A program made the translations under genes and the position numbers. DNA of 64,000 nucleotides from Chitinophagaceae bacterium. Lineage in GTDB: Bacteria > Bacteroidota > Bacteroidia > Chitinophagales > Chitinophagaceae. Under the pieces are notes generated by a model. That model did not search any database. It saw nothing but the letters and a program-made list of their open reading frames with translations, and was not told where the DNA came from. Location: contig JAFKGQ010000015.1 of the NCBI GenBank assembly GCA_017307755.1, positions 124,001 to 188,000 on the forward strand, read 5' to 3'. Shown here one piece after another: positions 50,483-62,300 of this stretch (within the stretch, counting starts at the first letter, position 1; each line of letters opens with the position of its first letter).

Positions 50483-51565
50483 ATGCAAAAACATTTTTCG
50501 AAAGGATCCTTGCTGCTGGCAGTCCTGTTGTCGTCTGTCATGCTTGCCCGCGGTCAATTCAATATTTCAATCCTTCCTACCGGCGGTATTTATTTGAAGT
50601 CGCAATTGTGGAACGTATCGGTGTCGAATACCAGCACAGTAACGGTGGAGGCTACCCTTCATCTGGACCTGAAAGATATACAGACCCGTCAAACAGTGTT
50701 GTCGGGTCAGTCCGCCCCTTTCCGCGTGCCGCCGGGGGTAAAGAAAATACAGCTGTCCGCCATCGAGCCGATTGTATACAGTTATGGCCCGGGGGGTATG
50801 GCGGACCGGTCATCCAATGGGACGCTGCCTATCGGTAAGTACCAGGTATGCTACCAGCTGATGTGGACGTATGGAGAGAACCAGACGGCTGCCGCGGATG
50901 ATTGCGACGAGATAGAGGTGGAGCCGTTGAGCCCTCCCTTGCTGACCATGCCGGAGAACGACTCGATCGTGGACCGGGCCAACCCTCATTTTACCTGGGT
51001 GCCGCCGGCGCCATTGTCCATGTTTGGCGATCTGCAGTATGATGTACTGATATCCCCGTTGTTCGAGGGGCAATCCATTACGGATGCGATCCAGCAAAAC
51101 CTGCCGATGCAGCAGGCGGCGGGGTTGCAGCAGCCATTCTTCTCCTATCCACTGCAGGGACCGCAGCTGGAGACGGGGAAACGTTATGTCTGGCAGATCA
51201 TTGCCAGGGACGGGCCGCGGTATGCCGTCAAATCCGAAGTATGGAGTTTCCGAACAGGAGACAAGCCACTGACCGACGGCGGCAACCTTGTTTATCTGGT
51301 CCTGGACGGGAAGACGACAGGGAAGGAAACCATTGAGCCTGACGTGTTGCATCTTAAGTATACGTCGTCTGCTGCCCGGAAGGCTGTGCTGTTGCTAAAG
51401 ACAGCGGATGGAAAGATGATCACGAAGACGACGCTGTCGCTGAGGGAAGGGGATAATTACCTGCATATTCCCCTGAGCGGCAAGTTCGAGAGCAAACAGA
51501 CCTATACGGCCGCCTTGCAGGAGCCTGATGGTTCCATGATAGGTGTATCCTTTATGATAAAATAA
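50483..51565 (+). CDS. Exported FN3-like protein, unknown
   Basis: A 360-residue exported protein. ATG 50483 opens a signal peptide (MQKHFSKGSLLLAVLLSSVM); the open frame extends to 50432 but overlaps the barrel gene. The body is beta-rich, with an FN3-like motif pattern (VDRANPHFTWVPPAPLSMF, then YDVLISPLFEGQSITDAIQQ, YVWQIIARDG, SEVWSFRTG). No catalytic motif visible. Its place directly before the giant SpvB-like gene suggests a periplasmic or surface adaptor, which is inference. Function unknown. Confidence 0.6.
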   Translation: MQKHFSKGSLLLAVLLSSVMLARGQFNISILPTGGIYLKSQLWNVSVSNTSTVTVEATLHLDLKDIQTRQTVLSGQSAPFRVPPGVKKIQLSAIEPIVYSYGPGGMADRSSNGTLPIGKYQVCYQLMWTYGENQTAAADDCDEIEVEPLSPPLLTMPENDSIVDRANPHFTWVPPAPLSMFGDLQYDVLISPLFEGQSITDAIQQNLPMQQAAGLQQPFFSYPLQGPQLETGKRYVWQIIARDGPRYAVKSEVWSFRTGDKPLTDGGNLVYLVLDGKTTGKETIEPDVLHLKYTSSAARKAVLLLKTADGKMITKTTLSLREGDNYLHIPLSGKFESKQTYTAALQEPDGSMIGVSFMIK

Positions 51566-51587
51566 ATACCCGTTTCAATCTATCGAT

Positions 51588-54500
51588 ATGATCCAAAGGC
51601 TTTCATTCAGATCCCGAAGGTGTATTGCGCTGGTGATGTACCTTGTGTTCTTCGTGCCAGGGGTGGTACCTTTTTATTCTTTTGCGGGCGTTGGCCGCGA
51701 CCGTGTTTATTTCCCGGTAACGCCAACCGTTGCCGCCCGGCCTGCGTGGACAGGACCATCGATGGCGGGGATAGCGCCCGCGGCATCGAATCGTACACAG
51801 CGGCAGCCGCAACATGCTTCCTTTATCGGGGGGCCTGCGACGCCGGAAGCCAGTTCGTTCAAGGCTGTGGGATCAGACAATCTGGTAAACCTTTTCACGG
51901 GTGATTTTTCCTACAGCATTCCTTTGCTGGATGTGGACGGTTACCCTGTGAACCTGTTCTACAATGGGGGGATTACTATGGAGCAGGACGCCAGCTGGGT
52001 AGGACTTGGATGGAATATCAACCCGGGGTCGGTGAGCCGGAACATGCGAGGGGTGCCGGACGATTTCAATGGCACGGATATGCTCAAGCAGGAGCAGAAT
52101 GTAAAGCCGAACAAGACATGGGGGGGCGAGGTCGGCATCGATGGGGAGGTCATCGGTATTAAAACGCCGAAACTCAATTTCAACCTGGGTGTTTCAGTCA
52201 ACAACTATTTAGGACCGGAACTTGAGCTGGGTGCGGGCATCTCGCTCAGTATCCCCATCACCCAATCGGAGGTACACGAGAAGCAAGCGCCATTGGACAG
52301 CGTACAGGGGCTGAGCCTGAGTTTTGGCGCCGATGCCAAACTCAGCAGCCGGAGCGGTCTTACGCTTTCTCCTTCGCTGAATGCCAATCTTCATTCCATC
52401 GGCGCAAGGATGGACCTGGGTGTTGGGCTCAGCACCAGCTACAACTCGCGGACGGGTATCAAGGACCTGAACATCCATTCGCAGATGAGAACCTACCATT
52501 CTGTGCGGACGCAAAAAGAATATACGCATCACCTGAGCCGGGGCCTTACCGGGCAACTGGCCGGGACGACCATCAGCTTTGCCCGGCCGTCCTATATACC
52601 GACCCTGCGCATGCCGATGCAGTACACGACCACGGCAGGACAGATAGAGTTCGGGGCGGGGATGTTTGGCTTGCGGGGGGCTGCCACCGCGCAGGGTTAT
52701 TATTCGGAGTCCAAGGTCGCCGACATGGTGATCAACAAGCCGTTGGTGGGGTATATGTACCTGGAAAAGGCCAACGGTCGAAGGGATGCCGTCATGGATT
52801 TCAACCGGGTGAATGATGGGGAGGTAACGCCGCGTACACCGATACTGTCTGCACCGCAATATGATTATGATATCTTCAGCATACAGGGTGAGGGGACGGG
52901 TGGTTCTATCCGGGCTTACCGGAGTGACCTGGGATTTATGCGGGATAATGAGACCAGCTCCAAGGATAAAAATATTTCCATCGGCATGGATATCGCCCCT
53001 CCCGGTCATTTTGGAGGTAATTGGAATGATATTTCCACGCCGACGAGGTCCGGCAACTGGGACGACGCGAACAACACGCTGAACCAGACCTTGCAGTTCA
53101 AGAGCGCCAGTCAGACGGGGTCTTTTGAAAATGTTTATTTCCGCAATCCCGGTGAGATGACGGTGACCAATGATGCGATGATCAATAAGATAGGCAGGGA
53201 TAACCTGGTCCGTTTCCAGTTGGGAGGATCGTCCGTCTCTCCGCGGCTGCAATCGCAGCTGGAAATGTTCAGCAAGAAGACGAATACGGCGATGGGGACT
53301 ATTTCACTGGCCCAGGCGAATGCGGACAACCAGAAACCCCGGGAAAAAAGGACCCAGGTCATTACGATGCTGACGGCTGGGGATGCTGCAAAAGCAGGAC
53401 TGGAGAGTGATCTTAAGAGCTATTCGAACACGCTAGATGCGAATAACAATTTGCAATACACATCCTTTCCGCGCGTGGACGGCAACTACAGGAAAGCGCA
53501 CCATATCTCGGAGATATCCGTGCTGGAATCCAGCGGGATGCGTTATGTATACGGATTGCCTGTCTACAATATTACGCAACGGGATTTTACTTTCTCGGTA
53601 AGACATAAAGAAAATGCATCGACGAACCTGGTCGATTATGATGCCGATGAACCTACTGTCAGCTCGAGCTCTATCGACGGAAATGATGGTATCGATGGCT
53701 ATTGCAGTATACAAACGACTCCTGCCTATGCCTCGTCTTTTATGCTGACAGGGTTGTTATCGCCGGATTATGTAGACCGTACGGGCGACGGTATCACGGA
53801 GGATGACCTTGGGAATGCAGTGAAATTTGATTACACCATGTCTGCCGCCACGCATAAATGGCGGACGCCCCGTCCTCTCAAAGATGTTGCCGGCAACAAA
53901 GCCCACTTCAATGCGGGGCTTCGGTCGGAGAGAAGGGACAATAAGGCGACGATCAGTTATGGCGAGCGGGAAGCCTGGTACCTGCATGCCATCGAATCCA
54001 AGTCCATGATCGCCATCTTTAGCACCAGCGCCCGCAGCGATGCACAGGGGGTGACCAGCGAGTTGAACGGGGCCGTCGCGGCGACGGAGAATGCCAACCA
54101 GAAGCTGGACAGCATCATGCTATACACCAAGTCCGAGATCAAGACCAAAGGGCTGGCCGCGGCCGTGCCGTTGAAGACGGTACATTTTGACTATTCCTAT
54201 GGATTATGCAGCGGGACACCGGATAATACTTCCGGCGGCAAGCTTACCCTGACGGATATTTATTTCACCTTCAACGGGCAGTCCAGGGCTTCCAAAAATA
54301 TGTATGTGTTCAATTACGGGTCGTTGGAGCATCCTACCGACAATCCTGGCTATGACTATAATGCTTCAGACCGCTGGGGTACCTACAAACCTGTCAAGGA
54401 TTCCGCACTGGCGGCTGTCAATCCCTCCGGACTGACGAATATCGACTATCCCTATACTTCCCAGAACAAGGCTGCCGACGATGTCTTTGCCGGGGCCTGG

Positions 54501-57500
54501 TCGTTGAAAAAGATACTGTTGCCGTCGGGCGGACAGATGGAAGTGCAGTATGAGGCAGACGACTACGCCTATGTACAGAATAGACGGGCATGCAACATGT
54601 TCAAGGTTTATGGCCTCGGCTACAACACGAATTATTCCCAACTGGGGTCGCTGTACCCTCTGTCGGGTGGTCCGGATGCGTATTATGCCTATGTGCAGCT
54701 GCCGAGCGCTTTGCAAAATACCGATCCGGTGAAAATGAAGCAGGAGCTTTTTGCTAAATATCTGGATGGGATCGGCGGGCAATTGGCGTTCAAGTTGAAT
54801 GTGAATATGCCTAAAGGGGTTGAGCCGCTGACGGTGTATGCCAATTATGATGACTATGGGGTATGCCCCAACAGCGCTGACAGGAGCATCATCTATCTGA
54901 AACTGCGGCCCATCGATAATAAAAGTCCGCTGGCCAATGCGTCGGTACATTTCCTGATCGATAATCTTCCCGGTCAGTCCTTCCCCGGATATGATCTTAG
55001 CGGAGAGTCGGCGCTGCAGGCCATCCTTTCCATGCTGGGTAGTGTGCTGGGCGGCCTCTTTAATGCGTTTACCAATGCGGAGGGGCAGGTACGCGGCGCT
55101 GGGAAAGGCAGCAGTATTGTGTTGGCGAGCTCTTTTGTACGTCTGGCCGCGCCTACCTTCTTTAAATATGGGGGAGGGCACCGGGTGAAAAGGCTACTAG
55201 TAAAAGACAACTGGAATGCCATGAGCAAACAATATGACGCCCAGTATGGACAGGACTACGACTATACGACTACCACGAAAGTGAATGGAGTGGTTACCAC
55301 CATCAGCAGCGGGGTAGCTTCCTACGAGCCGGGCATCGGCAGCGAGGAGAACCCTTTCCGGGAGATCGTACAGTTTGAGAATAAGCTACCACTGGCCTCT
55401 GCCCAATACGGGGCGATAGAAATGCCGATGCTGGAAGGTCTGTACCCGTCGCCGATGGTGGGGTACAGCAAGGTCACCGTCCGGTCAATACACCGCAAAG
55501 GGAAGCATGCCGACTCGGTAGTCCGCAGCGCCATCGGCAAGCAGGTGACGGAGTTCTACACGGCCAAAGATTATCCCAGCTATTCGGCTTATACGCCCAT
55601 GTCCAATATGGATTATCATCATGCGCCGCCCTTCGACTTCTTTTACAAAGAAACCATCGACAAACGTACCAGCTCTCAGGGATTTCTGGTGGAAACCAAT
55701 GATATGCATGGAAAAGTAAAATCGCAGGCGTCCTATAGTGAAAGCGATGAGAAGACACCTCTTTCATTTTCTGTACATACCTATAAGAATACCGGCGCTA
55801 ATGGACTGAATGACCTGGTAGATTTTGTACACCATGAGCAGGGCGGGGCGGTTAGCAGCGGGAATATCGGCGTCGACATGGAGTTAATGACCGATGTGCG
55901 GGAGTTCAGCGTCAAAAGTACCGGTACCAACACACAGGCGCAGGTGGAATTTTACACGTTTGTGCCCTGGCCGTACTTTGTACCCTTCGTCTATTCGCTG
56001 GATTCCTATATTGAAAATACATACAGGGCTGTCACTACCACCAAGCTGATAAATTATCATGCGATAGAGGATAGCGTCATTGTCAACGACAAAGGCAGTA
56101 CGGTGACCACAAAAACGATCGCATACGACGCGGAGACAGGAAGCCCTCTTGTGAACAAGACGTTGAATGAGTTTAACAACCCGGTGTATACGACGAATTA
56201 TCCGGCATACTGGGCGTATAGCGGGATGGGGCCGGCGTATAGCAATATTGACAGCCGGTATACGAACGTAACCATCCTCGGCGGCAGGATCACCAGTGGG
56301 GTGCCGGACCTGAGTGTACTGGAAAGCGGTGATGAACTGTATGTCGAGTCGGTCAGCGGCACACAACCTACCTGTCCTGACCCATCACCTGACAGGAGCA
56401 GGCTTTGGGTGTATGATACGACCAAGAATACGACATCCCTTACAGTGCCTGCGGCCAGCCGGAGCCTGATGGTGCTGGACTCTGCGGGCATGCCCTATAC
56501 GAGGGCGGGGATGAACCTGCGGGTGATCCGCAGCGGTCATCGTAACCTGCTGTCACAGACGGTAAGCAGTGCGACCTGTATGGCTAACCCCATACAGGAT
56601 GTCGGTGACGGGGTAAGCAAACTGGTGCTCAACAATGCGGATAATGTGGTGGCGGCTTCAGCAGTGGCGTTTAAGGAGAAGTGGAAGGTAGATCCTGGGG
56701 TGATACCCAAAACTTTCCTCACCTTGGTGAATTGTGTTTGGACGGAATATGAGGATTGCAACGGGGGATTGCAAAAGCATGTCAACCCCTACACGAAGGG
56801 ATTGATGGGGAATTACAAGCCTTATCGTAGCTATGTGTATTTTGGGTCTAGGGCGGAAACTGATCCCGCCGTCCCTACTGCCATCCGGAAAAATGGTTAT
56901 CTGGCGGGCTTTAGCAGCCTTTGGAGCTTTGACGATAATAATAACCTGCTGCCTGATACCACGAAGGCCCAATGGGTATGGAATACTGAAATAACCAAGG
57001 TCAATGCCAAAGGGCAGGAGATAGAGACAAGGGATGCTTTGAATATTTACACAGCGGCGCAGTATGGGTATGGCAAAGAGTTGCCGGTGGCCATTACACA
57101 AAATGCCCGCAGCGGTGAATCCTTCGAGGAGGGGTTTGAGGATTATGCTTATTCCAATAATATCAGCACTCTCCGTCTGAGCAATTGCGACAATTATCGG
57201 TATGTCAGCCTTAACGGTATCACCGGCAGCAGCCTGGTCAATACGGATACAATGGCCTTCAATGCACATACGGGCAAATATATTTTAGGCGTAAATGCCA
57301 ATGCAACGGCTTCTTTATCTATTCCCATTCTCGGGCAGCCGGATAATTCCCCCGTGCCGGCATTCACATTCCCAAAAGACACTGCCAGGGTGTTGGACTC
57401 ATTGGGCGGGAATTATTCCTTTACCCCGTTGATTCCGGCTTCTGTAGCTCCCGCACACCAGGGGACGGTGACCTATTCCACCCCGCAAACTGGCGTAAAG

Positions 57501-58460
57501 GTAGACATCCGTACGGCTGATTCATCATATGGTGCTGGCAGTGGCAGCGGCATGATTCATTCTTTTAGTTTCAACGGGAACTTTTATATCAATATTGATA
57601 CGGCAGGCACCTATACTTTTGCTTATGCGATGCGTGCTGACTATCATTTAGATAACCCCCCGAAATATTTCTCCAATGAGTTGCATATATCCATTACAGA
57701 TACTTTAGGCCACACCGTTAGCAGCGAGATTTTTACGACAGGCAACGACCAAGTTTCTGGCGGTTACAAAGTGTTTTTATGCCCTGGGATCTACCATGTT
57801 TCTTATTTAGGCGCCCAATATTTTGACGGCTACATTGTCGATGTATCCGGCCATAGCGTCTATACTTGGTTTATTGAATATTCTAATTCCCCGGTTTATA
57901 AAAACCTGTCCAAGACCAACGGCTGTTTCTTCACCCGGGCCGCGCCTGCTTCCACGACGATGATGAATCCTGTTTTCAATGTGCCGGCGTACAAGAAAAT
58001 GCAGCTCAGCGCCTGGGTTCGGGAAGATTGCGGTACGCCCTGTAATATGTCTTCATACACCCAGAATACGGTGAAGCTAAAATTCAATGACGCCTCTAAT
58101 ACTGAACAGCTTTTTAAGCCAGCCGGCCCTATCATCGAAGGCTGGCAGCGGTATGAAGCGCCATTCCTGGTACCGGCTACAGCCGCCACCATGAGCATGA
58201 CCATTATAAACACCAGCGGCAGCAGGATCTATTTTGACGACATCCGGATCCACCCCTTCAACGCCAATATGAAAGGCTATGTGTACGATCCGCGAACGCT
58301 GCGACTAAGCGCCGAACTGGATGAGAACAATTACGCTACTTTTTATGATTATGACGAAGAGGGGCAGTTGGTAAGAGTGAAGCAGGAGACAGCGCAAGGT
58401 ATCAAGACGATAAAAGAAACGAGGTCTGCCAAACAAAAATCAATAAAGACAGTGCAATGA
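51588..58460 (+). CDS. Giant exported SpvB/Rhs-shell-like protein
   Basis: A 2290-residue exported protein. A signal-anchor (about 1-32) precedes a motif block NLFTGDFSYSIPLLDVDGYP, then LFYNGGITMEQDASWVGLGW and NINPGSVSRNMRGV, near 95-160, the start of SpvB/TcB-like shells ('LPI...GLGW...ISR'). Long beta-rich parts follow, a possible CBM-like segment with IYFDDIRIHPF (near 2220), and a C-terminal YD-like piece (FYDYDEEGQLVRVKQE). Related proteins form Rhs/Tc-toxin shells, but no intact Rhs core or toxin end is seen here. The small LolA-like gene overlaps its stop. A section around 57.3-57.9 kb is AT-richer. Confidence 0.8.
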   Translation: MIQRLSFRSRRCIALVMYLVFFVPGVVPFYSFAGVGRDRVYFPVTPTVAARPAWTGPSMAGIAPAASNRTQRQPQHASFIGGPATPEASSFKAVGSDNLVNLFTGDFSYSIPLLDVDGYPVNLFYNGGITMEQDASWVGLGWNINPGSVSRNMRGVPDDFNGTDMLKQEQNVKPNKTWGGEVGIDGEVIGIKTPKLNFNLGVSVNNYLGPELELGAGISLSIPITQSEVHEKQAPLDSVQGLSLSFGADAKLSSRSGLTLSPSLNANLHSIGARMDLGVGLSTSYNSRTGIKDLNIHSQMRTYHSVRTQKEYTHHLSRGLTGQLAGTTISFARPSYIPTLRMPMQYTTTAGQIEFGAGMFGLRGAATAQGYYSESKVADMVINKPLVGYMYLEKANGRRDAVMDFNRVNDGEVTPRTPILSAPQYDYDIFSIQGEGTGGSIRAYRSDLGFMRDNETSSKDKNISIGMDIAPPGHFGGNWNDISTPTRSGNWDDANNTLNQTLQFKSASQTGSFENVYFRNPGEMTVTNDAMINKIGRDNLVRFQLGGSSVSPRLQSQLEMFSKKTNTAMGTISLAQANADNQKPREKRTQVITMLTAGDAAKAGLESDLKSYSNTLDANNNLQYTSFPRVDGNYRKAHHISEISVLESSGMRYVYGLPVYNITQRDFTFSVRHKENASTNLVDYDADEPTVSSSSIDGNDGIDGYCSIQTTPAYASSFMLTGLLSPDYVDRTGDGITEDDLGNAVKFDYTMSAATHKWRTPRPLKDVAGNKAHFNAGLRSERRDNKATISYGEREAWYLHAIESKSMIAIFSTSARSDAQGVTSELNGAVAATENANQKLDSIMLYTKSEIKTKGLAAAVPLKTVHFDYSYGLCSGTPDNTSGGKLTLTDIYFTFNGQSRASKNMYVFNYGSLEHPTDNPGYDYNASDRWGTYKPVKDSALAAVNPSGLTNIDYPYTSQNKAADDVFAGAWSLKKILLPSGGQMEVQYEADDYAYVQNRRACNMFKVYGLGYNTNYSQLGSLYPLSGGPDAYYAYVQLPSALQNTDPVKMKQELFAKYLDGIGGQLAFKLNVNMPKGVEPLTVYANYDDYGVCPNSADRSIIYLKLRPIDNKSPLANASVHFLIDNLPGQSFPGYDLSGESALQAILSMLGSVLGGLFNAFTNAEGQVRGAGKGSSIVLASSFVRLAAPTFFKYGGGHRVKRLLVKDNWNAMSKQYDAQYGQDYDYTTTTKVNGVVTTISSGVASYEPGIGSEENPFREIVQFENKLPLASAQYGAIEMPMLEGLYPSPMVGYSKVTVRSIHRKGKHADSVVRSAIGKQVTEFYTAKDYPSYSAYTPMSNMDYHHAPPFDFFYKETIDKRTSSQGFLVETNDMHGKVKSQASYSESDEKTPLSFSVHTYKNTGANGLNDLVDFVHHEQGGAVSSGNIGVDMELMTDVREFSVKSTGTNTQAQVEFYTFVPWPYFVPFVYSLDSYIENTYRAVTTTKLINYHAIEDSVIVNDKGSTVTTKTIAYDAETGSPLVNKTLNEFNNPVYTTNYPAYWAYSGMGPAYSNIDSRYTNVTILGGRITSGVPDLSVLESGDELYVESVSGTQPTCPDPSPDRSRLWVYDTTKNTTSLTVPAASRSLMVLDSAGMPYTRAGMNLRVIRSGHRNLLSQTVSSATCMANPIQDVGDGVSKLVLNNADNVVAASAVAFKEKWKVDPGVIPKTFLTLVNCVWTEYEDCNGGLQKHVNPYTKGLMGNYKPYRSYVYFGSRAETDPAVPTAIRKNGYLAGFSSLWSFDDNNNLLPDTTKAQWVWNTEITKVNAKGQEIETRDALNIYTAAQYGYGKELPVAITQNARSGESFEEGFEDYAYSNNISTLRLSNCDNYRYVSLNGITGSSLVNTDTMAFNAHTGKYILGVNANATASLSIPILGQPDNSPVPAFTFPKDTARVLDSLGGNYSFTPLIPASVAPAHQGTVTYSTPQTGVKVDIRTADSSYGAGSGSGMIHSFSFNGNFYINIDTAGTYTFAYAMRADYHLDNPPKYFSNELHISITDTLGHTVSSEIFTTGNDQVSGGYKVFLCPGIYHVSYLGAQYFDGYIVDVSGHSVYTWFIEYSNSPVYKNLSKTNGCFFTRAAPASTTMMNPVFNVPAYKKMQLSAWVREDCGTPCNMSSYTQNTVKLKFNDASNTEQLFKPAGPIIEGWQRYEAPFLVPATAATMSMTIINTSGSRIYFDDIRIHPFNANMKGYVYDPRTLRLSAELDENNYATFYDYDEEGQLVRVKQETAQGIKTIKETRSAKQKSIKTVQ

Positions 58461-59281
58461 GAAAGATAATATATCTACAAGTGTTACCGGTGCTGATATT
58501 TATTCACACGTCTGCGCAGAAACGCAGTGATACGGCCGCCATTATCAAAGAGTTTAATGAGGTGATGACCTTTTCGGTGCAGCCTTACCTTCATTACAGC
58601 AGCGTCATTTCCCTGCGATCCGGGCCTATGACGGACACTGCCGTCAGCGGCAGCATCCTGCACAATGAATTCTACAAGGTACAGGACGACCTGTACTATG
58701 GGAATGAACAGGAAGAGGTCTTTCTCCAGGACAGCCTGATGGTGCGTATCAGCCATTCCCGTAAAACGGTCCTGTTGACCAAGGTGGATATGGCTACGAA
58801 AAAGAGAATGGATGTACTGCCGTTAAAAAGGACGGACATGCAGAGGATGCTCCGGGAGCATTGTACGCTATCCCGGCTTCCCGACGAAGGGGATACGGGC
58901 CGGATCATGATCAGCACACATGAAAAGCGGATGTCCCAGGGATTTACCTATTCGGATATGCTGGTGGTATATCACCGTGGATCTCATCTTCCTGTCCGAA
59001 TGGAGATGAACATGCATCTGCGCAATGAGGAGAATGAGCAAATGACGGAAGCGTTGAAGGCTAACGGGTTCGATGTAGCAAAGATGACATCGGTAAAGGA
59101 TGGGAGAAAAAGCCTGGACATGACCCGGACGGCATCCATCAATTTTGGGGAGATAGAGATTGTGAAGGAAAAGGCAGAACAAATGCCTTTATGGAGGGAC
59201 AGGGTAGATTACGACGGCGATACGAAAACCTATAATGGAAAGGGCCGGTGCGAAGGATATGAAGTAACAAAGACCTTCTAA
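58457..59281 (+). CDS. Small exported LolA-like protein, unknown
   Basis: A 274-residue exported protein starting in the stop of the giant gene (ATGA). Signal peptide (MRKIIYLQVLPVLIFIHTSA); the rest has a LolA-like pattern of paired strands (SILHNEFYKVQDDLYYGNEQ, VFLQDSLMVRISHSRK, VLLTKVDMATKKRMDVLPLK) and a charged helical part. By eye a periplasmic carrier/chaperone fold is possible, but no conserved motif supports it. Sitting between two giant shell proteins, it may help export or stability of one of them (inferred). Confidence 0.55.
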   Translation: MRKIIYLQVLPVLIFIHTSAQKRSDTAAIIKEFNEVMTFSVQPYLHYSSVISLRSGPMTDTAVSGSILHNEFYKVQDDLYYGNEQEEVFLQDSLMVRISHSRKTVLLTKVDMATKKRMDVLPLKRTDMQRMLREHCTLSRLPDEGDTGRIMISTHEKRMSQGFTYSDMLVVYHRGSHLPVRMEMNMHLRNEENEQMTEALKANGFDVAKMTSVKDGRKSLDMTRTASINFGEIEIVKEKAEQMPLWRDRVDYDGDTKTYNGKGRCEGYEVTKTF

Positions 59282-59309
59282 CAACAGAAATGCTTTTAAA
59301 CAGCTGTTT

Positions 59310-62300
59310 ATGCGATATTTTTTCCTGAAATGTCTGTTATTTTTTGGGGGATTGGTATTAGCGGGGACTTCTTCGCTAAAGGCCCAGTTCGAGGAGGGGC
59401 AGGCCAGTATGCAGCAGAATGTTATTCCCTGCGCGGGTGGGTTGCCTTCCACACCTCTAAAGGTTACGTTTAATCATCTGGATGAGAATACCAGGAAGAT
59501 CAGGAATATCCTCCGCTTCAAGTTCGATGAAAAGGCACATACGGGTGATAATACCACTCCCTATCTGTATTATAAGTCCGGTTTTACGGCAACGGCGAGC
59601 ATCCGGGTGGAGATGTGGAGGACGGCTCCTTCCAGCGGTGCGACGGCGGCGGACCTTGACCAGACCCAGACACTTCAGGTAAACTATGATCCGGCGGCGG
59701 GTACAAAGTATAACCCTGTCGCTTATCGACTGTTGAGCGCATCGGAAGAATATGAGCAGGTGCGGGTGACTGTCAATAGTGTGGCAATTACCGGCTTGTC
59801 CAACGGCTGGACGACGGCGGACGTGTTACCCCTCCTGACGGTGGAGAACGAGATGGATATCCTTCGTTATTATACTGCGCCTGTGCTGACGGCGCCGGCC
59901 AGTCTTCCCGCGCCGACATATGACGCCGCCAACCATTCTGACCAGCTGTCGGTGACCTGGAGCTTTCCTTCCGGGAACAATCAAAATATGGCGCAGCTGG
60001 AATATGCCTGGGCGGAAAATGAAACGAAGGCCTTTTACAGTGTGAGCGGCGCCTTCGATCCCAATAAGCTATTCAGGTCCAACAGCACCCGGATCGACAT
60101 CGATTTCAATGCTGTCAATGCTTACAGTTATAATGTGCCTTTGTTGTACCCGGCCGATCCGGCTGTGGGAGGGGGGACGCTGTATTACCGGGTGCGGGCT
60201 GTTCTCAGGAGAAATGACGGGACGCTGATCACGGGGCCCTGGTCCACGGCGCAGTCTTACGTTTACGATGGACATGAGCCAAATATGAACTGGCAGGTAT
60301 CGACTGCTTTTGCCGAAAATGCCAAGAGCAAGACGGTCATCCAGTATTTTGACGGCAGTCTGCGGCCGCGGCAGACGGTGACGAAGGACAATACCACGGG
60401 CAACACCACCGTGGCGGAAACAATCTATGACCTGCAGGGCAGACCTAATGTGCAAATACTTCCAACGCCTACTATTACTACCGCCATTCAGTATTTCAAA
60501 GACTTCAACCGATTTGACGGACAAAGCACCAACGACGATCCCGCGAAATATTTTGATCTGGCGGTGGCAGGCAATTTATGCGTAGGCGCTCCTGCTTTGA
60601 AAAAGGACCAGGGCAACGGTCTGTATTATTCTCCGAATAATCCCTGGATCGCCACAGAGGCTACGGCTAAGCTGGTGCCGGATGCCAATGGGTATGCCTA
60701 TTCGGAGACGAGGTATACCGACGATCCTACGGGCCGGGTGAGCAGTCAGAGCGGGGTAGGGCAGTCCCACCAGATCGGCAGCGGTCATGAGACGAAATAC
60801 TTTTATGGCAAGCCTACACAAAATGAACTGGACGCCTTGTTCGGTACTGAAGCAGGGGATGCTACCCATTATTTCAAGAACATGGTGCAGGACGCCAACG
60901 GCCAGATGAGCGTCAGCTATGCGGATATGCATGGCCGGACGGTGGCCACCGCACTGGCGGGGGATACGACGGACAAACGTCTCCTGAGTATCAATAATAA
61001 CGCGGTCTTTTATCCTGCCGCCAGCGGCACGCTGACGAACAACCTGCTGACCCCTGCCAGCAATATTGTTAAGAACAATTCTATCGAATCGATCAGCACG
61101 CTATTGCTGCCGACACCTACCCTTTACACTTTTACCTACCAGCTGAACCCGGCGATCCTGAAGCAGGTGAACTGCCATTCCGACTCCATTTGTTTTGACT
61201 GTAAGTACGACCTGGAGATCGTTGTGCGGCCGGAGGGATGTACGCAGGGAGACAGTATCGTAAAGCATTATAATAACCTCTCGATCGTGCCTGGCGACCA
61301 GGCTTGCGGCACCTCTATGGGCTTTACGGGTGACAGTATCTCCGTCCCTACCACCCAGATCACTTTTAGCCGGACCCTGGGTGTTGGATCCTGGATCGTC
61401 CGAAAAACGTTGACGTTGAATGACTCTTTGCTGAAGATAAGAGAGGATAGCGCTCTAAAGGTCTTTTTGTGTCAACAGCAGCAGACGATAGAGGATTCTG
61501 TGTTCAGCGCACTGTCGACCGCCACAAACTGCGGCGTGCCACGGGTTACCCGCGACTGCAGCGCCTGTCAGGCTCAACTGGGAGATTTTTCAACCTACCG
61601 GAATAATTACATCAATTCCGTCGGGGGGAGCACTACTCTTTCCGACTCTTCCATTCATGTTCTCTATGCCCAGGATTCCCTTGCCTGTGCGGGAGCCTGT
61701 GGGGTTTCCAGTAACCCGGCTTTGACGACACTGGGTGTGATCCGCCGGCAGATGCTGGGGGATATGATACCCAGGACTGGGCAATATGCCCAGCAAGGAG
61801 TTGCTGCGTCTACCCTGACATCCAAGTTCAATATTTTTTCAACTTCTTCCACCTACGGTGATATTAAGACGCGTCCTTATTATCAGACGCCGGTGTCCGA
61901 GCCGAATGGGGATGGCTCCTTCTACGCCAACCCGGACGCGACGCCTGACCTGACGATATACCCCGATGGGAATACAGGCAACAAGACCACGTTGAATGCT
62001 TTATCGGCTGATGATTACTCCAATATATTCAAACGGGAGTGGGCGGGCAATCTGATCTATTATCACCCGGAATATTCCAGGCTGCGCTATGCGGAGACGA
62101 CAATGGCGTCCTCGTATGACTGGCTGGACAAGGTGTTACGTTGCAGTACATTTCAGGAGGCGTCCGGCAAGGGCTATCTTGATCCTCTTTCCAGTGATCC
62201 TTACTTTAATTACAACAGCAACCAGGGGTACGTTCCGGCGGATCGCAGCGCCATGGTGAATTATTTGAACAACTCCGTCAACCCGAATGTTACGACCGGT

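Noticed and set aside
52209..53252. 347-codon minus-strand open frame
   Set aside because: Antisense shadow of the 2290-residue gene; no motif, composition typical of a complementary frame.
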